From the NCBI GenBank assembly GCA_029237695.1, contig CM055265.1, positions 117,402,067 through 117,466,066 on the forward strand: a stretch of DNA of 64,000 nucleotides, read 5' to 3'. Shown here piece by piece: positions 1 to 10,950 of this stretch; the first letter of the stretch is position 1; each line of letters begins with the position of its first letter. Under the pieces are notes generated by a model. The model ran no database searches, was not told the origin of the DNA, and worked only from the letters and a program-made list of their open reading frames with translations. The position numbers and the translations under genes are program-made. Origin of the DNA: Conchocele bisecta. Its lineage: Eukaryota; Mollusca; Bivalvia; Lucinida; Thyasiridae.

Positions 1-468
1 CTCGTTATCCTGGACGTAGCGGCCGCGGTTGGGACCCGAGATTATCTGGTTAAAGCTGGAATTCTACCGGCTAATATATGCAAGTTGGAAAGTGTTATAA
101 TGGCTTCGATGGCAACGCTCGTAGGTGGTGCGGTGGTGAACTCATTGGCGTTCAGCGGTAGCAGCTTTCTATTCTCGAATCTGCGAAGTTCGGACGTAGA
201 TGAGGAGCGCAAGCGTCACGATTTAGCTGTAGAACAATTCCAGAGCGCACACGCAGCATGGTCCCGAAAACGAACCGTCCGTCTGGACTGGATGAACGAA
301 GATCTTCGCCGCGAGAATAACGGCGTGCAAAGCTTCCGGAGCGTTGATGCCGCCATCCGCGAGTACGCGCGGTCATATCCGCAGAAAAACAAAAATCTCG
401 CGCCGCTGGATCCCAAATCCCAGCTTTTAGACTTCTATGCGCCGTCAGATGCCCAATTGTTTAAGTGA
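1..468 (+). CDS. Conserved small Polinton protein of unknown function, possibly 5'-truncated
   Basis: The frame is open from the first base to a TGA at 466-468. The first good ATG is at 100 (MASMATLVGGAVVN), giving 122 residues. The N-terminal part is hydrophobic and small-residue rich (about residues 4-27, including AFSGSSFLF), consistent with a membrane or virion-associated segment. A charged region follows (ERKRHDLAVEQFQSAHAAW, then RLDWMNEDLRR) that probably forms a long helix or coiled coil, and the C-terminus is short and acidic-aromatic (DFYAPSDAQLF). I recall very similar proteins next to Polinton genes in cnidarians and molluscs, but their role is not known to me. The codons upstream of the ATG also read as plausible protein, so the true start may be outside the window. 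Unlike its two neighbours this ORF has no stop or frameshift. Confidence 0.7.
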   Translation, partial: LVILDVAAAVGTRDYLVKAGILPANICKLESVIMASMATLVGGAVVNSLAFSGSSFLFSNLRSSDVDEERKRHDLAVEQFQSAHAAWSRKRTVRLDWMNEDLRRENNGVQSFRSVDAAIREYARSYPQKNKNLAPLDPKSQLLDFYAPSDAQLFK

Positions 469-479
469 ATTAATTTAAC

Positions 480-866
480 ATGTGTGTGCAACGTTTAACA
501 CATTTTAGAGCCGGTGTTTTTTAATTCTATAGACGTGTGAAAACATACCTGAGATAATCTCTTTAAATAAGACTGTGGTGCCAGGCGCTTATTTTTCACA
601 TCGAGTTATCAGAATACAAATATGAAGGAAACATGCTATCGGGACTTTATGTCCACCTCGACATAACCGAAATATCGACATTTCCAATATCGAGTTATCA
701 GGAGTAAAATACATGATCTGTATAGGGAATTCGGCCGGGACCTCGGATGCATATCGAGATAAGTAGGTATATCGAGATAAGCGATATCGAGATAAAGAAA
801 ATCAGCTGTATTATAGAACGTTGTTAGTTGACGAGCTTTATTTCGCTCTGATTGAAGTAGGCTATT
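480..866. repeat. MITE-like insertion with repeated ATCGAGATAA / ATCGAGTTATC motifs
   Basis: Between the small ORF and the first recognisable integrase codon there is no coding similarity. Instead the short motif ATCGAGTTATC appears near 600 and 692, and ATCGAGATAA three times in tandem at about 752-797. I associate such motifs with the ends of pogo/Tigger-type elements, but no complete inverted-repeat pair or target duplication could be fixed. The insertion would explain the loss of the usual integrase N-terminus. Confidence 0.35.
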
Positions 867-867
867 C

Positions 868-1679
868 GGCCCTTAAACACAGATTCGACATGCCTGTGCC
901 GAACGAATTCCACCAAGCAGACCTCCTGTTTCTCCCTCACGATCGCGTGATCACGATCGCAAGACGTACACGTACGCCCTGACAGTCGTTGACGTAGCGA
1001 GCCGCTATAAGGAGGCTGAGCCCCTGACCACGAAGGAGGCCAAGGAGGTGGCCTAAGCTCTTTCCCGTATATACAAGAGGAGCCCTCTCAAATGGCCGAA
1101 TCTTCTCCAGGTCAATCCTCGCCGCGAGTTTATGGGCGCGGTCTCTCAGCTGTTGGCGTAAAACGACGTTTCTGTCAGACACGGCCGCGTCGATGTCCAC
1201 CGAGACAAGGGGATCGTGGAGCGGTTCAATCGGACCCTGGCTGAGAGACAGTTCTGGCACCAATATGCCCAAGAGCTTGTAGACCCTCATACGCGATCGA
1301 CCGAGTGGGTGACCAGGCTGCCCGCCGTGGTCTCTGCTCTGAACGGCGAGGTGACCGGATTGATCGGTAAGAAGCGGATGCCATCAAGGCGAAAACGGTG
1401 TCGCACAAGCCCTGTGCCGTCTCGCGCGGGCGACCCGTTGGTTTAGCGGAGCAAAAGCTTCCATCGGATGTAGCCGTCCTGTACCTCTACCAGCCTAGGG
1501 AGCTGGAGGGCGGAGCCGCCGCGCGACTGATCCCGAATGGTCTATCAATGTATATCTTCTGGATCGATATATTACCAAACCCGATGAGCCCGTAGTACCT
1601 CGACAGTGGTTCATCCCGCGGGTTTGTTCGCGAATAACTTCTTGCGGTGCCTTCTGGCACCCATCTATCCCCAGAATAA
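868..1679 (+). pseudogene. Polinton integrase (retroviral-type DDE), disrupted
   Basis: Integrases of this family join the transposon ends to target DNA. Recognisable pieces in order are FDMPVPNEFHQADLLFLPHD (about 880-941), YALTVVDVASRYKEAEPLT (about 973-1029), SPLKWPNLLQVNPRREFMGA (about 1082-1141), GIVERFNRTLAER (1210-1248) and the C-terminal GSSRGFVRE (about 1608-1634), ending at TAA 1677-1679. The first Asp (ADLL) and the catalytic Glu (VERFN) are present. The second catalytic Asp is replaced by Asn (QVNP, where the family has QVDP). In-frame stops follow EVA (about 1054) and LLA (about 1159), another follows FVRE, and frame changes are needed near 945-957, 1375 and between 1515 and 1595. 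It is clearly non-functional. The usual N-terminal region is missing. The call is secure from the family pattern. Confidence 0.9.
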
Positions 1680-1892
1680 ACAAATTCCAACGGCTCGGTG
1701 TGGATCCCGTCGTCGGAGTCGGTCAGTCACCCCCGTCGTCATAGTCGGTTGATCAGACGCTCGTCAGAGCCTTTCAGTCATAGTCGGTCTGTCAGAATCT
1801 CGTCAGAGTCTTTCAGTCAGTCGGTCATAGTCGGTCAGTCAATTACTCCCGTCATAGTCGTTCACCCCTTAGGTCGAGACTCCCCCTTTGTT
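1680..1892. repeat. Short-period repeats between integrase and polymerase 3' ends
   Basis: The interval 1,705-1,870 is built from variants of GTCGGTCAGTC, CATAGTCGGT and CGTCAGAGTCTTTCAGTC in irregular tandem order. On the minus strand 1,684-1,720 reads GIHTEPLEF, the typical polymerase C-terminus, and a second version of the same tail occurs at 1,893-1,925. The array therefore separates two copies of the polymerase 3' tail. Confidence 0.6.
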
Positions 1893-4800
1893 TTACCTAT
1901 CTATAGGCTCGGTGTGTACCACGTCTTCCATCACTCCTTTTGTCGTAGTACGCCGACAACCCCAACTTATCCTGCTTGTACGTCTTCATCACACCGTTAA
2001 CCATTCGGAATCCCCTGTTCTCCGCCATGTCCCTACCCCCTTCGAGAGAGCTCTTGTACCTCACTCAAGTCAGAACGTTAGATCTCATCGACATCGCCTT
2101 GGCGGAGATCCATCACCCATGTAGTAGCACTTGCTACACAGAACGATGGCTCTACCCACCTGGAATACCAGCTTAAACAGTCCCGGAGTTCTGTTGCTCC
2201 ACCCGTCCCACGCCAACCACTCAGCCTTCTCCTTATTGAAGTTTCTCTTCATCTTCTTCCTCACCACCGCCACCAGCGTCTTCTCCGACCGCGAAGTACA
2301 TTCTGCCAGGCCAGTGTATCTCCGCGATCCACGTACTTGTCCAATAAGTCGTAGTAGAACTCCAGCATCCGGAGCTTAGCCAACTGGTAGACCGCTATGC
2401 CACACTGGAACGGTTTGTTGATCACCACTCGAGGCTTCCTGCTCGATATATCGTAGGCCTCCCCAATCTCATTCAAGTCGTCGAACCACGCCGTCCTCAG
2501 TGCCCGGTCAACAGTCTTCTCATCCTTCGTATACGTGGTGTTCAGGTGTCCCTCTTGTGCCTCTATCAGCTTACCACAACACGCGTTGTCAACTAGTTTG
2601 AATATCTCTTCCACGAACCATTGGAACGGTTTGCCGGGCGTGTAGTCTATCACCCTATGCACCTCCTTGACGACAAGATCGTGCTCCAGATAAAACTTTA
2701 GCAGCGGGGAGTATATGATCATCTTCTTAACGGACATTGCTCCCACGAGCTTTCTCTGATCCTAGTCCTCCCGGTCCTGGTCAGGTAGTCCTTCATGTGC
2801 TGCGGAACCTCGGTCTCGTCGACTTCTCGATTAATGAACAGCGGCGACATTTCCGAGAACTTATCTCGCAACGTTTACGGGACCTCTATATCCAACTCTA
2901 CAAATCCGAAACACTTGTCACGCCTGACCGACTGTCTTTCCAGGTCGTCACACGTCCATATCTCCTCCTTTCCGCAAGGCATGTCCTTCGACAGGGTCGA
3001 TTGGTACAGCGCATTGGCGTCGTACCCCAGCACCGCCTTGTACATCTTATCATCCCGACTCCCTACCTCTCCCCTGATCGTTGACCTGCCAGCCTCGGTG
3101 TATCTGGAGAACACTATGGACGGACCACCAACCAACCCCTCCTTCATCATCGCGTACTTCTCATCCTTCGGTGACCACAGCTCGGGCGTGTCCGTCTCCC
3201 TATCGATCGACCCGCGGAGCAGGTACTGAATGGAAACCCCCGGCAGAGATACCGCATCCTTGAGTATGTACACACCTCTCCCTCTGTAGAACTCCGTCAT
3301 TTTAGTCAGGGCCTCCAGGAACGGTCCGACGTCCAAGTCGTTGCAGTGTTGCAACCATTCTTGGAACGTCTTCATCCCCTTTTCTCGGAAGACCTTCCTG
3401 CACTCTTTCCACTCACACATCGGGTGTCGGGGTCTCGTTCGCAGATGTGGGTAATCGTCTCGTGCATCGTATCCCCCAACGACACCGATATTAGGGACGT
3501 GCTCGACCTCGAAGGTCAGGTCTTTGGTGGGTCGCGTGGTTTTCGACTTGTCGAGATACGCCTCGAAGTCGTAGACTATCTGGTGAGGGTACAGAGTCGT
3601 CTCCTCCTCGGGCGGTGGTGGATAGCGGTGATTCCCCTCATTCAACCACTCGCACTCCCACATCACCACCTGCAATGCCTCGGACGCCGTGCCAGTAGCA
3701 TCCGTGAAACTGAAACACGGTCTTGGTCTCGTGACAGTAACCGTCGACCGGATCGCCGGCCACCCACCTCTCGCCTCCGTGACCACATCTCGCGTGATGT
3801 ATGTGCTCTCCTACCCTCTCCTCTTCTCTGCTCAACCATTGAATCGACATCGCACTCGCTGACCCCTTGGGGTAGGACGCCTTCTCGTATGCCGACTGCG
3901 GTCTGTCTATCCTCTTACCGGGACATATCACCACGGTCTTCCCATCCATGCAGGTGATCGCGTGCCTGTGTATGTTACACGACTTTGTGAACCGTTGTTG
4001 ATATCCGGTGCACCCATTCTCGTTCGTCATCTTGCGGAGGTTCTTGATTAGGAACGGGTGACCCCCAAACATTGCTATCGTCATGGTATTCTCCCCAACG
4101 GCGTCGTAGTTGGCGGGAGACTTCATGAGGTACCACACTCCGTCGTCGGTGAGCTCGTAGACACGAATGCCCAGCTTGAAGTGCTCTTCGACCTTCTTAA
4201 GGTCGTCCAGAGGGATTCCCTAACTACGCGGTCCGTTATCGTGACCGAGGTATTCGCGAGTCAGAGATCGTACCTCCTCACAGCAACGGTCGGATCTCCC
4301 TCCACGGTGTATGGCTATGCACCTAAACAGACACAAGTAGCCGTCATACGTGTCGACGGAATGCATTCCCTTCTTCTGTCTTAACCAATCGGGGAGTTTC
4401 CCCGCTCCCATGAGAAGTTGTTGCGCATCGATGATCATCTTCACCTCGACCGATGTCCAACGAACGAATGTGCATTTTGTTCTTGGCCTATCGACTTTGT
4501 CGATCTCCATTCGACCTCTCTCTCTATCAGCTATTCAACTCTTCGCTTTGGCGATCTCGTTTATCCACGGACTGCCCGGTGAATTTTTGTGAAAGATCAT
4601 CTTATCGTCGGTCTCGATGTTCCTAATACGATACGAGCACGAATACCTCAGATAACATGCCGTGGTCATCTCTGGACGAATTTTATTCACTATGCGATTA
4701 GCGATCTCCCCGTCTACCCCTCTCTCGAAGGTCCAGACTATCTTCCTCCTACCCCTATCAACGGTATCCCTAACTTCAGCTTATTCGGCGAGAATCCTAG

Positions 4801-5137
4801 GACCCTCCTCCACCAAAGCTCTGGCGACATTTCTCCTCCTCCTAGGAGATCTCCCCATCTTTTGGGGTGTGTTTGTGCGAGTGCTGGGATCGTCTTTAAC
4901 ACTCTGCGCGTAAGCAGTGGCGCGTAGACTAGCCGTCGTCTCGTTTTCCAATTTCTCGGATTGTTTATCAGGGTCAGCAGGCAGTCGTCCGGTCGAAACC
5001 GCACGACGCAGCCTCTCCTCGCGAACGACAGCTCGCGCACCACTTATCCTATCTCCTATATCTTTCTTGAGTTTCAAACCTCTTAGGGAAATTCCCCAAC
5101 TCTTAGCTTGCTCTCTCATTTGCTTTATGGTAGGCAT
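1893..5137 (-). pseudogene. Polinton protein-primed family B DNA polymerase (PolB), disrupted
   Basis: This is the replication polymerase of the element, about 1,080 codons, near the family's usual size. From the N-terminus: a SAP-like motif (MPTIKQMREQAKSWGI, start codon 5,135-5,137); a conserved segment with NSPGSPWIN (about 4,575); PDWLRQKKGMHSVDTYDGY and LCLFRCIAIHRG (about 4,300-4,395); a damaged zinc-finger-like element (CTGYQQRFTKSCNIHRH, one Cys replaced by Tyr, about 3,970-4,020); a nuclease-like TVFQFHGCYWHG (about 3,720); exonuclease motif I YDFEAYL (about 3,560); SLPGVSIQYLLRGS; motif A GYDANALYQST (about 3,000, usual Pro replaced by Gln); a degenerate motif B (KLVDNACCGK, about 2,580); QCGIAVYQLAKLRMLEFYYD; and the tail NRGFRMVNG ... 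VVHTEP. Motif C (usually DTDS) is reduced to GDTLA near 2,310. Frameshifts occur near 4,780, 3,700, 2,880, 2,275 and 1,930, a stop lies near 4,545, and a deletion precedes motif B. The overall identification is firm. Confidence 0.92.
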
Positions 5138-5139
5138 TA

Positions 5140-5475
5140 TGATGAGTATAACAAATGGATGTCTTTGCTCTAACAGGTTGTAAAAGGTGGTGACTTACTA
5201 TGTATGACAGGCCACTGGTATAACATATGGATGACTTATCTCTAACACGACGTCAGAGGTGGTGACTTGCTATGTATGACAGGCTTTGCTATGTATGGTA
5301 GATTGCTGTATATACTGAGTACAACGTAGGGGTGACTTATCTCTAACAGGACGTCAGAGGTGGTAAGTTGTTGTGTATGACAGGCTTTGCTATGCATGGC
5401 AGATTGCTGTATATACTGAGTATAACATAGGGGCGGCTTATCTCTAACATGTTGTCAGAGGTGGTGACATCTCGC
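5140..5475. repeat. Tandem repeat (unit about 65-100 bp) upstream of the polymerase start
   Basis: Four units share the order GAGTATAAC - ATGGATGACTTATCTCTAAC - GTCAGAGGTGGTGAC - TATGTATGACAGGC. They begin near 5,153, 5,219, 5,319 and 5,419. The middle two also share TTTGCTATG and AGATTGCTGTATATACT. The first unit begins about 15 bp from the polymerase start codon, so the array occupies the promoter side of that gene or the terminal repeat of the Polinton. Confidence 0.75.
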
Positions 5476-5514
5476 ATCACCATATCCTATGAGTCGTCAC
5501 TATGACCTCATTGA

Positions 5515-5524
5515 TATATATAAG
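5515..5524 (+). promoter_or_regulatory. TATA-like box TATATATAAG
   Basis: TATATATAAG lies between the tandem array and the first GC-rich hairpin. A 7-bp hairpin (GTTCGCA ... TGCGAAC, 5,524-5,546) follows immediately. It could start a plus-strand transcript entering the hairpins, or, read on the other strand, serve the polymerase 380 bp away. No transcript evidence is available from sequence alone. Confidence 0.3.
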
Positions 5525-5579
5525 TTCGCAGCCATACCATGCGAACAGTGGAGGAAACCAGAGTAGCATATGAGAGTAA

Positions 5580-5652
5580 AAAATGATACCACCTCCTGAT
5601 GGGAGGTACCGTGTGTAGCGTGGGGGCTCTCAGAGGGAGGTGGTATCATTTT
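5580..5652. repeat. GC-rich hairpin element, copy 1
   Basis: Arms AAAATGATACCACCTCC (5,580-5,596) and its complement (5,636-5,652) enclose a roughly 39-nt loop containing GGGAGGTACCGTGTGTAGCG and GGGGGCTCTCAGA. The whole block recurs at 5,800-5,873 with two T-to-C differences in the loop. Confidence 0.85.
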
Positions 5653-5780
5653 GACAACAGAAAATTCTCATTGTCATAATACCACATTCTCATGTTTTTG
5701 GCGATAAAAGTTGACCCTACCCCCCTTGGTGATTTTTTTATTTCTTTCTTTATATGTATTTATGTAGTGATTTTTAGGTG

Positions 5781-5888
5781 AGTAGTATATAAGAGGCAAA
5801 CATGATACCACCTCCTGATGGGAGGCACCGTGCGTAGCGTGGGGGCTCTCAGAGGGAGGTGGTATCATTTTGACTCTTATATACTACT
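5781..5888. repeat. GC-rich hairpin element, copy 2, with longer arms
   Basis: The core is the same as in copy 1, but the pairing extends outward: AGTAGTATATAAGAG (5,781-5,795) pairs with CTCTTATATACTACT (5,874-5,888), giving arms of about 34 bp with one small mismatch zone. The outer arms begin AGT and end ACT, as reported for Polinton termini, but the matching far end is not in the window. Confidence 0.85.
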
Positions 5889-8250
5889 GGTGTTGATAAA
5901 ATATCCGGACAAGTCTTATAGATTTGTCATCTTTTATCGCATGTCATCCAAATTTAGATATCTCGTAGCCTGGCCAAGTGTTTCCCATTAGGCCAAGACA
6001 CAGTATGAAACTAATGTTCATAGCTCGTGTTGCAGTTGCTAATGTAACGTCATGTTTTGGATAGCGGCCCAAGTAATGTAATTTCGTATGAATAATTTTC
6101 AAATAAGGCAGAGTGAGAAGCGTTGGCGTTTCCCTGTTGTTGACTGCTGTCTGAAATAATTTTGGGGAATAATAGCGACATTATTTAACATTTCGTATGC
6201 GACGAAATATTTTAAAAATCTGACATCATGACCGGAAATGACGTAGTTTAACGACTGACAGCTCTGTGTAAGAGAATATGCCGGAAAAACCAAGAGATTA
6301 TATTAAAGTTTGTATTTTAACACAAAACACGAGATTGATGATGAGAGAAAGTCCATCATCGGGATGACAATATACGAACGATACAGTCGGATAGACAATG
6401 GACATGAATGCGCGAAAGGCTAGGCCAGACATGGAGGTACAAAAGTTACGTCGTCAGACGTTGTGACCGAAAGTAAATTTCTTGGTCGACTGACCATTTT
6501 TCGTGAAATGCCAGATCGGTTGAACTCATTGTATGATTAAACAGATTTAAATATGAAGAGACATAGAGCTAGATGGATCCCGATGATGGTGAACATGTAG
6601 CAGAAGGCGAGTTACCAATTTCTCTCGAGTTTTAAGATAGTTGAAATGATATATTGTACATTTTTCCAATTGAGTGGTTACAGTGGATGAATCTATTATC
6701 AAATATCGTCGAATGAGGCGTTATTCAATCCTCCATATTCGCCCAATCTTGCCCCATGATTTCAATTTTTAATACCGTACACGAACAGCCGCATACAGGG
6801 AATCCACTTCGACAACGTCAGCAGTCAATAATGTTACTGCTGGTATTTCAGGTGGTATATTTGAACAAAGGTGAATTGCATTGCCTGACTTAGCTGTCGG
6901 AAGTGCATGTAGTATAAACCAAGATGTTATACCGTTTAATTTGAAAAATAATAACCCATTGTGCGAGCACGAAATGAAAGCATGGAATTGTTCTTCTTCC
7001 ATTGAAAAATATGGAGCATAACATTAACATAACGTCATTTTGACGTTGGGCCCCATATCGTGTGATGACGTTGTGTTGGTAGCGATAAAAGTGCCCATGA
7101 TATATTAATGACGAGTTGTGCATATGAAATCGATGAAGCCTTTATCAATCATCATGGATGTGAATTTTGAGTTAACCAAAGGCATATGGATGTTGTAGCA
7201 TAATAATACTGGTTATTCAACCAACACTGGAAATCGAAAACTCTTACAAGCAACCTATCCGCGATGATCGGTGACTGATAATGATGCAATGTGTTGGCAG
7301 TTTCAACATTAGCCACACGAGTGACCGTACAACTTTATGTACATATTTTGCTTGCAAATCTTCTAAAATTATCCCGCGGGACCATAACCCAAACCGCGTA
7401 AATATAATACATTATTGGATGTTGCAGTTGCAGGTTATGCATTCGTGCTTCACGGTAAACCACACACGCTGTGCAGCTATGGTCATTTGGTGACACGCTG
7501 AATACCTGCTGAGAAAAGGGACCTTACGACGGCGACCGTAGCCCACATCAGTACACATTTGCGCAATTTGATCAGGGGATAAGTTTCTCGCAATTATAGC
7601 AATTAAAGTTATTATTGTCACCGACTTTGATCAATATATCGACCGAATAACTACAAATGGTGGTGAGAATATGTACTGGTCACTCATACATGTAATGTAC
7701 ATACATTGTTTTATCAACAAGCGAGCCACGCGAGTATCGAGAATCAGATTGGTGTAGCCTGGATATACAAGTATTTTTACTAAAGGGTTTTGTTAATCCA
7801 CTGGGAATTTGAAAAAATAACCAGGAGACACGAATTAGACAGACAACACATTTCAATTAAACGCGTCTTTAATTCCGAGAGGTATGAATTAAAGACGGCC
7901 GATATTTACGTTTTCCGTCTCCAGGGACTGTCCACAGAAGTTCCCACTCTACCTGCCCCTCTACTCAGACAAGGAATAGATGCAGTAACAGTTCAATCGT
8001 TGGCATTCATTTTGCGGATTCGGACATCTTGGTTGCGCTATCGAATGGATACATGAATGATGATAAACAAACACACGAATTTCACTTGTAATCGGGTTGC
8101 GGGGACAAACCTGGGTCAGTAGCTGACGTATGGATGAAATATGTTAACAGAAAGACTCACGGAAGACATGACTAAAGTGTAATAAAAGTAGAGCATTGTT
8201 AAAAATTAAAACATATATTCATACCTGGCGAATTTCCATGTTTCTGTTTA
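5889..8250. other. Unassigned AT-rich DNA
   Basis: I see no recognisable gene, array or transposon end. The longest frame (7,790-8,056, 88 residues) has no family I recognise and sits in ordinary AT-rich sequence, with a local inverted motif GTCTTTAATTC / GAATTAAAGAC at 7,865-7,893. Confidence 0.5.
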
Positions 8251-10130
8251 CATTAGTACACGGAATAAACCCGAGGGGTGTTCAGTAAACGGTAGGAAAG
8301 TGCTATAAATCGATGCTCTCTCGTGAAGTGGTATGTGTTCACATCACTCAGCAACCATTTATACATACATGTAATACACATATTGGTATAGTTTCATAAC
8401 TGTGGTGTGGATAGCGATTGGCTTACAAATACGTTATAGTCTGTATTCAGACAATAGCATAAACTAAATTAGTCATCAGTTGCACACAAAACTAGCTTTC
8501 GCAGCGCTAGTTTTCTTTTCAGTATAATAATTATATTATTTTTTATCAACCCCATTCACGGGTCTTACGCCATAAAAAATAGTTCTAACAACTTAGTTTG
8601 ATCGCCTTTTCAGTGTGATACATGTTTTCAGTAGTCGGGTTGCGACGATTAACCACCATACACGATTATTTGCGATTCCTAACTCCATGGTTCGGTGTAC
8701 GAATACAATCTTCAGTTTCGGCTTCCATTCTCATAAATCTCTATTTATCATTTTCGGTTTTCCAAAAATCTATTTTTCACTCAACGTTTTCGCCACCCCC
8801 CCCCCCCACCCCCCAATGTCAATTCGGCCCAGAACAAGCACTAGTGATACTTTATAGTGTTTATTCCATAATAATCATACTAATGTCATTCATGTTTACG
8901 TGATCCGAGATGTTACGGGATTTCAATTGTTGAACACCCCTCGTAAATGATTTGTATAACTGACTAACCAATAATAGGTACATTATTACTGCATATGCTT
9001 CACGTGCATGTACATTTGTATACACTACACCAGGATACGAGGCCCTTCGCTTACAAACATATTCTATACATGTACCTGATATACATTATTATGCATTCGG
9101 ATGATAAGCTGATGCTGATGATTTGATACTACACATCGTGGTGAAAGCAAGTTTATGACCATCAAATTTCCAATTAATTTCCAATTAATAAGACTTTTCG
9201 AAAACTCCACCGACCTCACTGTGTGTTTTGTGCATTATGTATTGCTTATGCACAAACAATCAAGAAGCTTCATTGAAATCACTGATTCTGAATCTATTAG
9301 AGAGATTTTGATGCATTTGTTTTGCCAAATTCAATACAAACCCCGGATATTAATGTGATTATATAGATGCGTGTCTGCCTCCGTTTATGATAAAATGAGT
9401 GGCATTAAATCTCATATCATTCGCTAACTTAATTACAGGCTCGACTTGTTCTAAAGTCTCAAATTACCAAGATAATAGATGGCAATATCGTTGGCATACA
9501 CTAGGTTCATAGTTAAGGTTATTTAGGAATCAAAGTGCAGTGTAATTGAATACTTCGCTAATATGTAGCCAGTAAAATTATGCGTTCACCATTTTGAATT
9601 CATGAGGATAACCGACGAAAAAGAGCGACAATGTCAAAGATCGACAGTTATGCGACAATGTACAGCGCCTCAAGCATTTGTAAGTCATTGATGCTGCGAG
9701 GAATATTTTTTCACGACACCATGGCCATAACGTCAAACATGGATTCACGTTCAATGACGTCACAAGTGCGAGATGTCCCATACGATTACCATGATTACAT
9801 TATTGTAATTTAACAATTATCGTTAACAGGTATAAAAGCAAGGATGATTGTCATCGCTGTCTTCGACATTCATGGCTATAGGATACGCATCATCGCGAAT
9901 GTCTGATGACGATCATTTTCAATTGATCAGAATTTGCATTGACCAAAAAAGCGTCTTTTCATTTTATTGATGGCACATGGCCCGCAAATATGATTTAATT
10001 GTGTGAATACTTGTTCGTGTATGTATCAGCAGTGGTAAATTATTAATTTGAGAATAGTTATGAATAATATTTGCCTACATGATTTGATCACCACTGAGGT
10101 GAATTATTTGAGTGTGAATATATACCAAAA
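8251..10130. other. Unassigned DNA with weak inverted repeats and a poly-C tract
   Basis: A 12-bp inverted pair GAGGGGTGTTCA (8,273) and TGAACACCCCTC (8,931) could mark a small degraded DNA element. AAAACTAGC / GCTAGTTTT forms a hairpin near 8,490. A poly-C run with two interruptions lies at 8,800-8,815. The remainder is featureless to me. Confidence 0.35.
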
Positions 10131-10950
10131 CCAGCCGTCTTATAAGGGGAGAAAGGACGAACTCTGTATTTGTCATATGGGTGAACTGAAGCCTCGCTAC
10201 CCGGAACCCGACAGGAGCTAATAATCCCGATAACTTTTTCGGAAGCCTCGCTACCTTAAGAGGGGGTTATCGTTCCTTTGTTACTCGGCAATATCCGTCA
10301 TTGTCGGAGACCACGGAAGCCATCAGGGGGCGCTGTGAAACAACAGAGGGCGCCACTGAGACTGGATATACATTTACCAGGTAGAGTTAAATGGGGAGTC
10401 TGCAAGACGAATGGATCGCTAGAATACGAAGTGTAGGTACTGCTCCTTAATAGGATAAACAAGTGGGACTTTGGGCCAAGTGCACTACGGACTGTTCTCC
10501 CGGGTTCTTTCATAAGCCTCGCTTTAGAAAGAGGGTTGGACAGTAAAGAAGCCTAGTGTCAGCGCACGGGTCACAGCTATACATCTTTGGTGATAGGAGC
10601 TGGAGCTCATTGTGTTGTGACTTTGTTAAGCCGAGTTGTACATCGGCTGGAACTCAGAGTTGTAACTGTGCTAAGCCGAGTTGGACATCGGCTGGAACTC
10701 ATACAGTTGTGACTTGTTGAGCCGAGTTGCATAGCGTCTAGGACTCCCGTTGAGCTGAAACACTTCTGGCAACAAAGAGTGGTTGCACCTATATGTGTTG
10801 TGTGATTTTCACTGGCAGACTCGAGTTGTAGATAAGACAGGCTGAGTTAGCTGGAAAGCCAAACATAGGTTTTCAACTGTATGCTTGTGCATATGTAACA
10901 AATAAGTTGTAATCAACGTATATAAATTCCACTGATTATTATTGTATGTA
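10131..10950. repeat. LTR-like or structured repeat with AGCCGAGTTGNACATCGGCT hairpins
   Basis: The block opens with TATAAGGGGAG, has three copies of AAGCCTCGCT (about 10,190, 10,242 and 10,515), then two full copies of the hairpin AGCCGAGTTGTACATCGGCT (10,629-10,648) and AGCCGAGTTGGACATCGGCT (10,674-10,693) and a broken third near 10,720. The TATA-like start and repeated GC-rich motifs resemble an LTR, but no paired LTR or polyprotein was found. The same hairpin recurs at 12.1 kb. Confidence 0.4.

Larger units (their letters stand above)
1..5900. mobile_element. Degenerate Maverick/Polinton DNA transposon (left part outside the window)
   Basis: Three genes typical of Polintons occur together: a small conserved ORF, a retroviral-type integrase and a protein-primed family B polymerase. 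Integrase (+) and polymerase (-) converge and their 3' ends meet near 1.7-1.9 kb. The block is visibly richer in G+C than the AT-rich DNA to its right. Integrase and polymerase carry several frameshifts and stops, so the element is dead. Capsid, protease and packaging ATPase genes are not in view and may lie to the left. No convincing terminal inverted repeat was found. The right limit is uncertain: the polymerase starts at 5,137, and the tandem repeats and hairpins up to 5,888 may be its terminal region. Confidence 0.85.

Noticed and set aside
8260..8950. DNA transposon with GAGGGGTGTTCA ends
   Set aside because: The inverted match is only about 12 bp, with no target duplication or similarity between inner ends.
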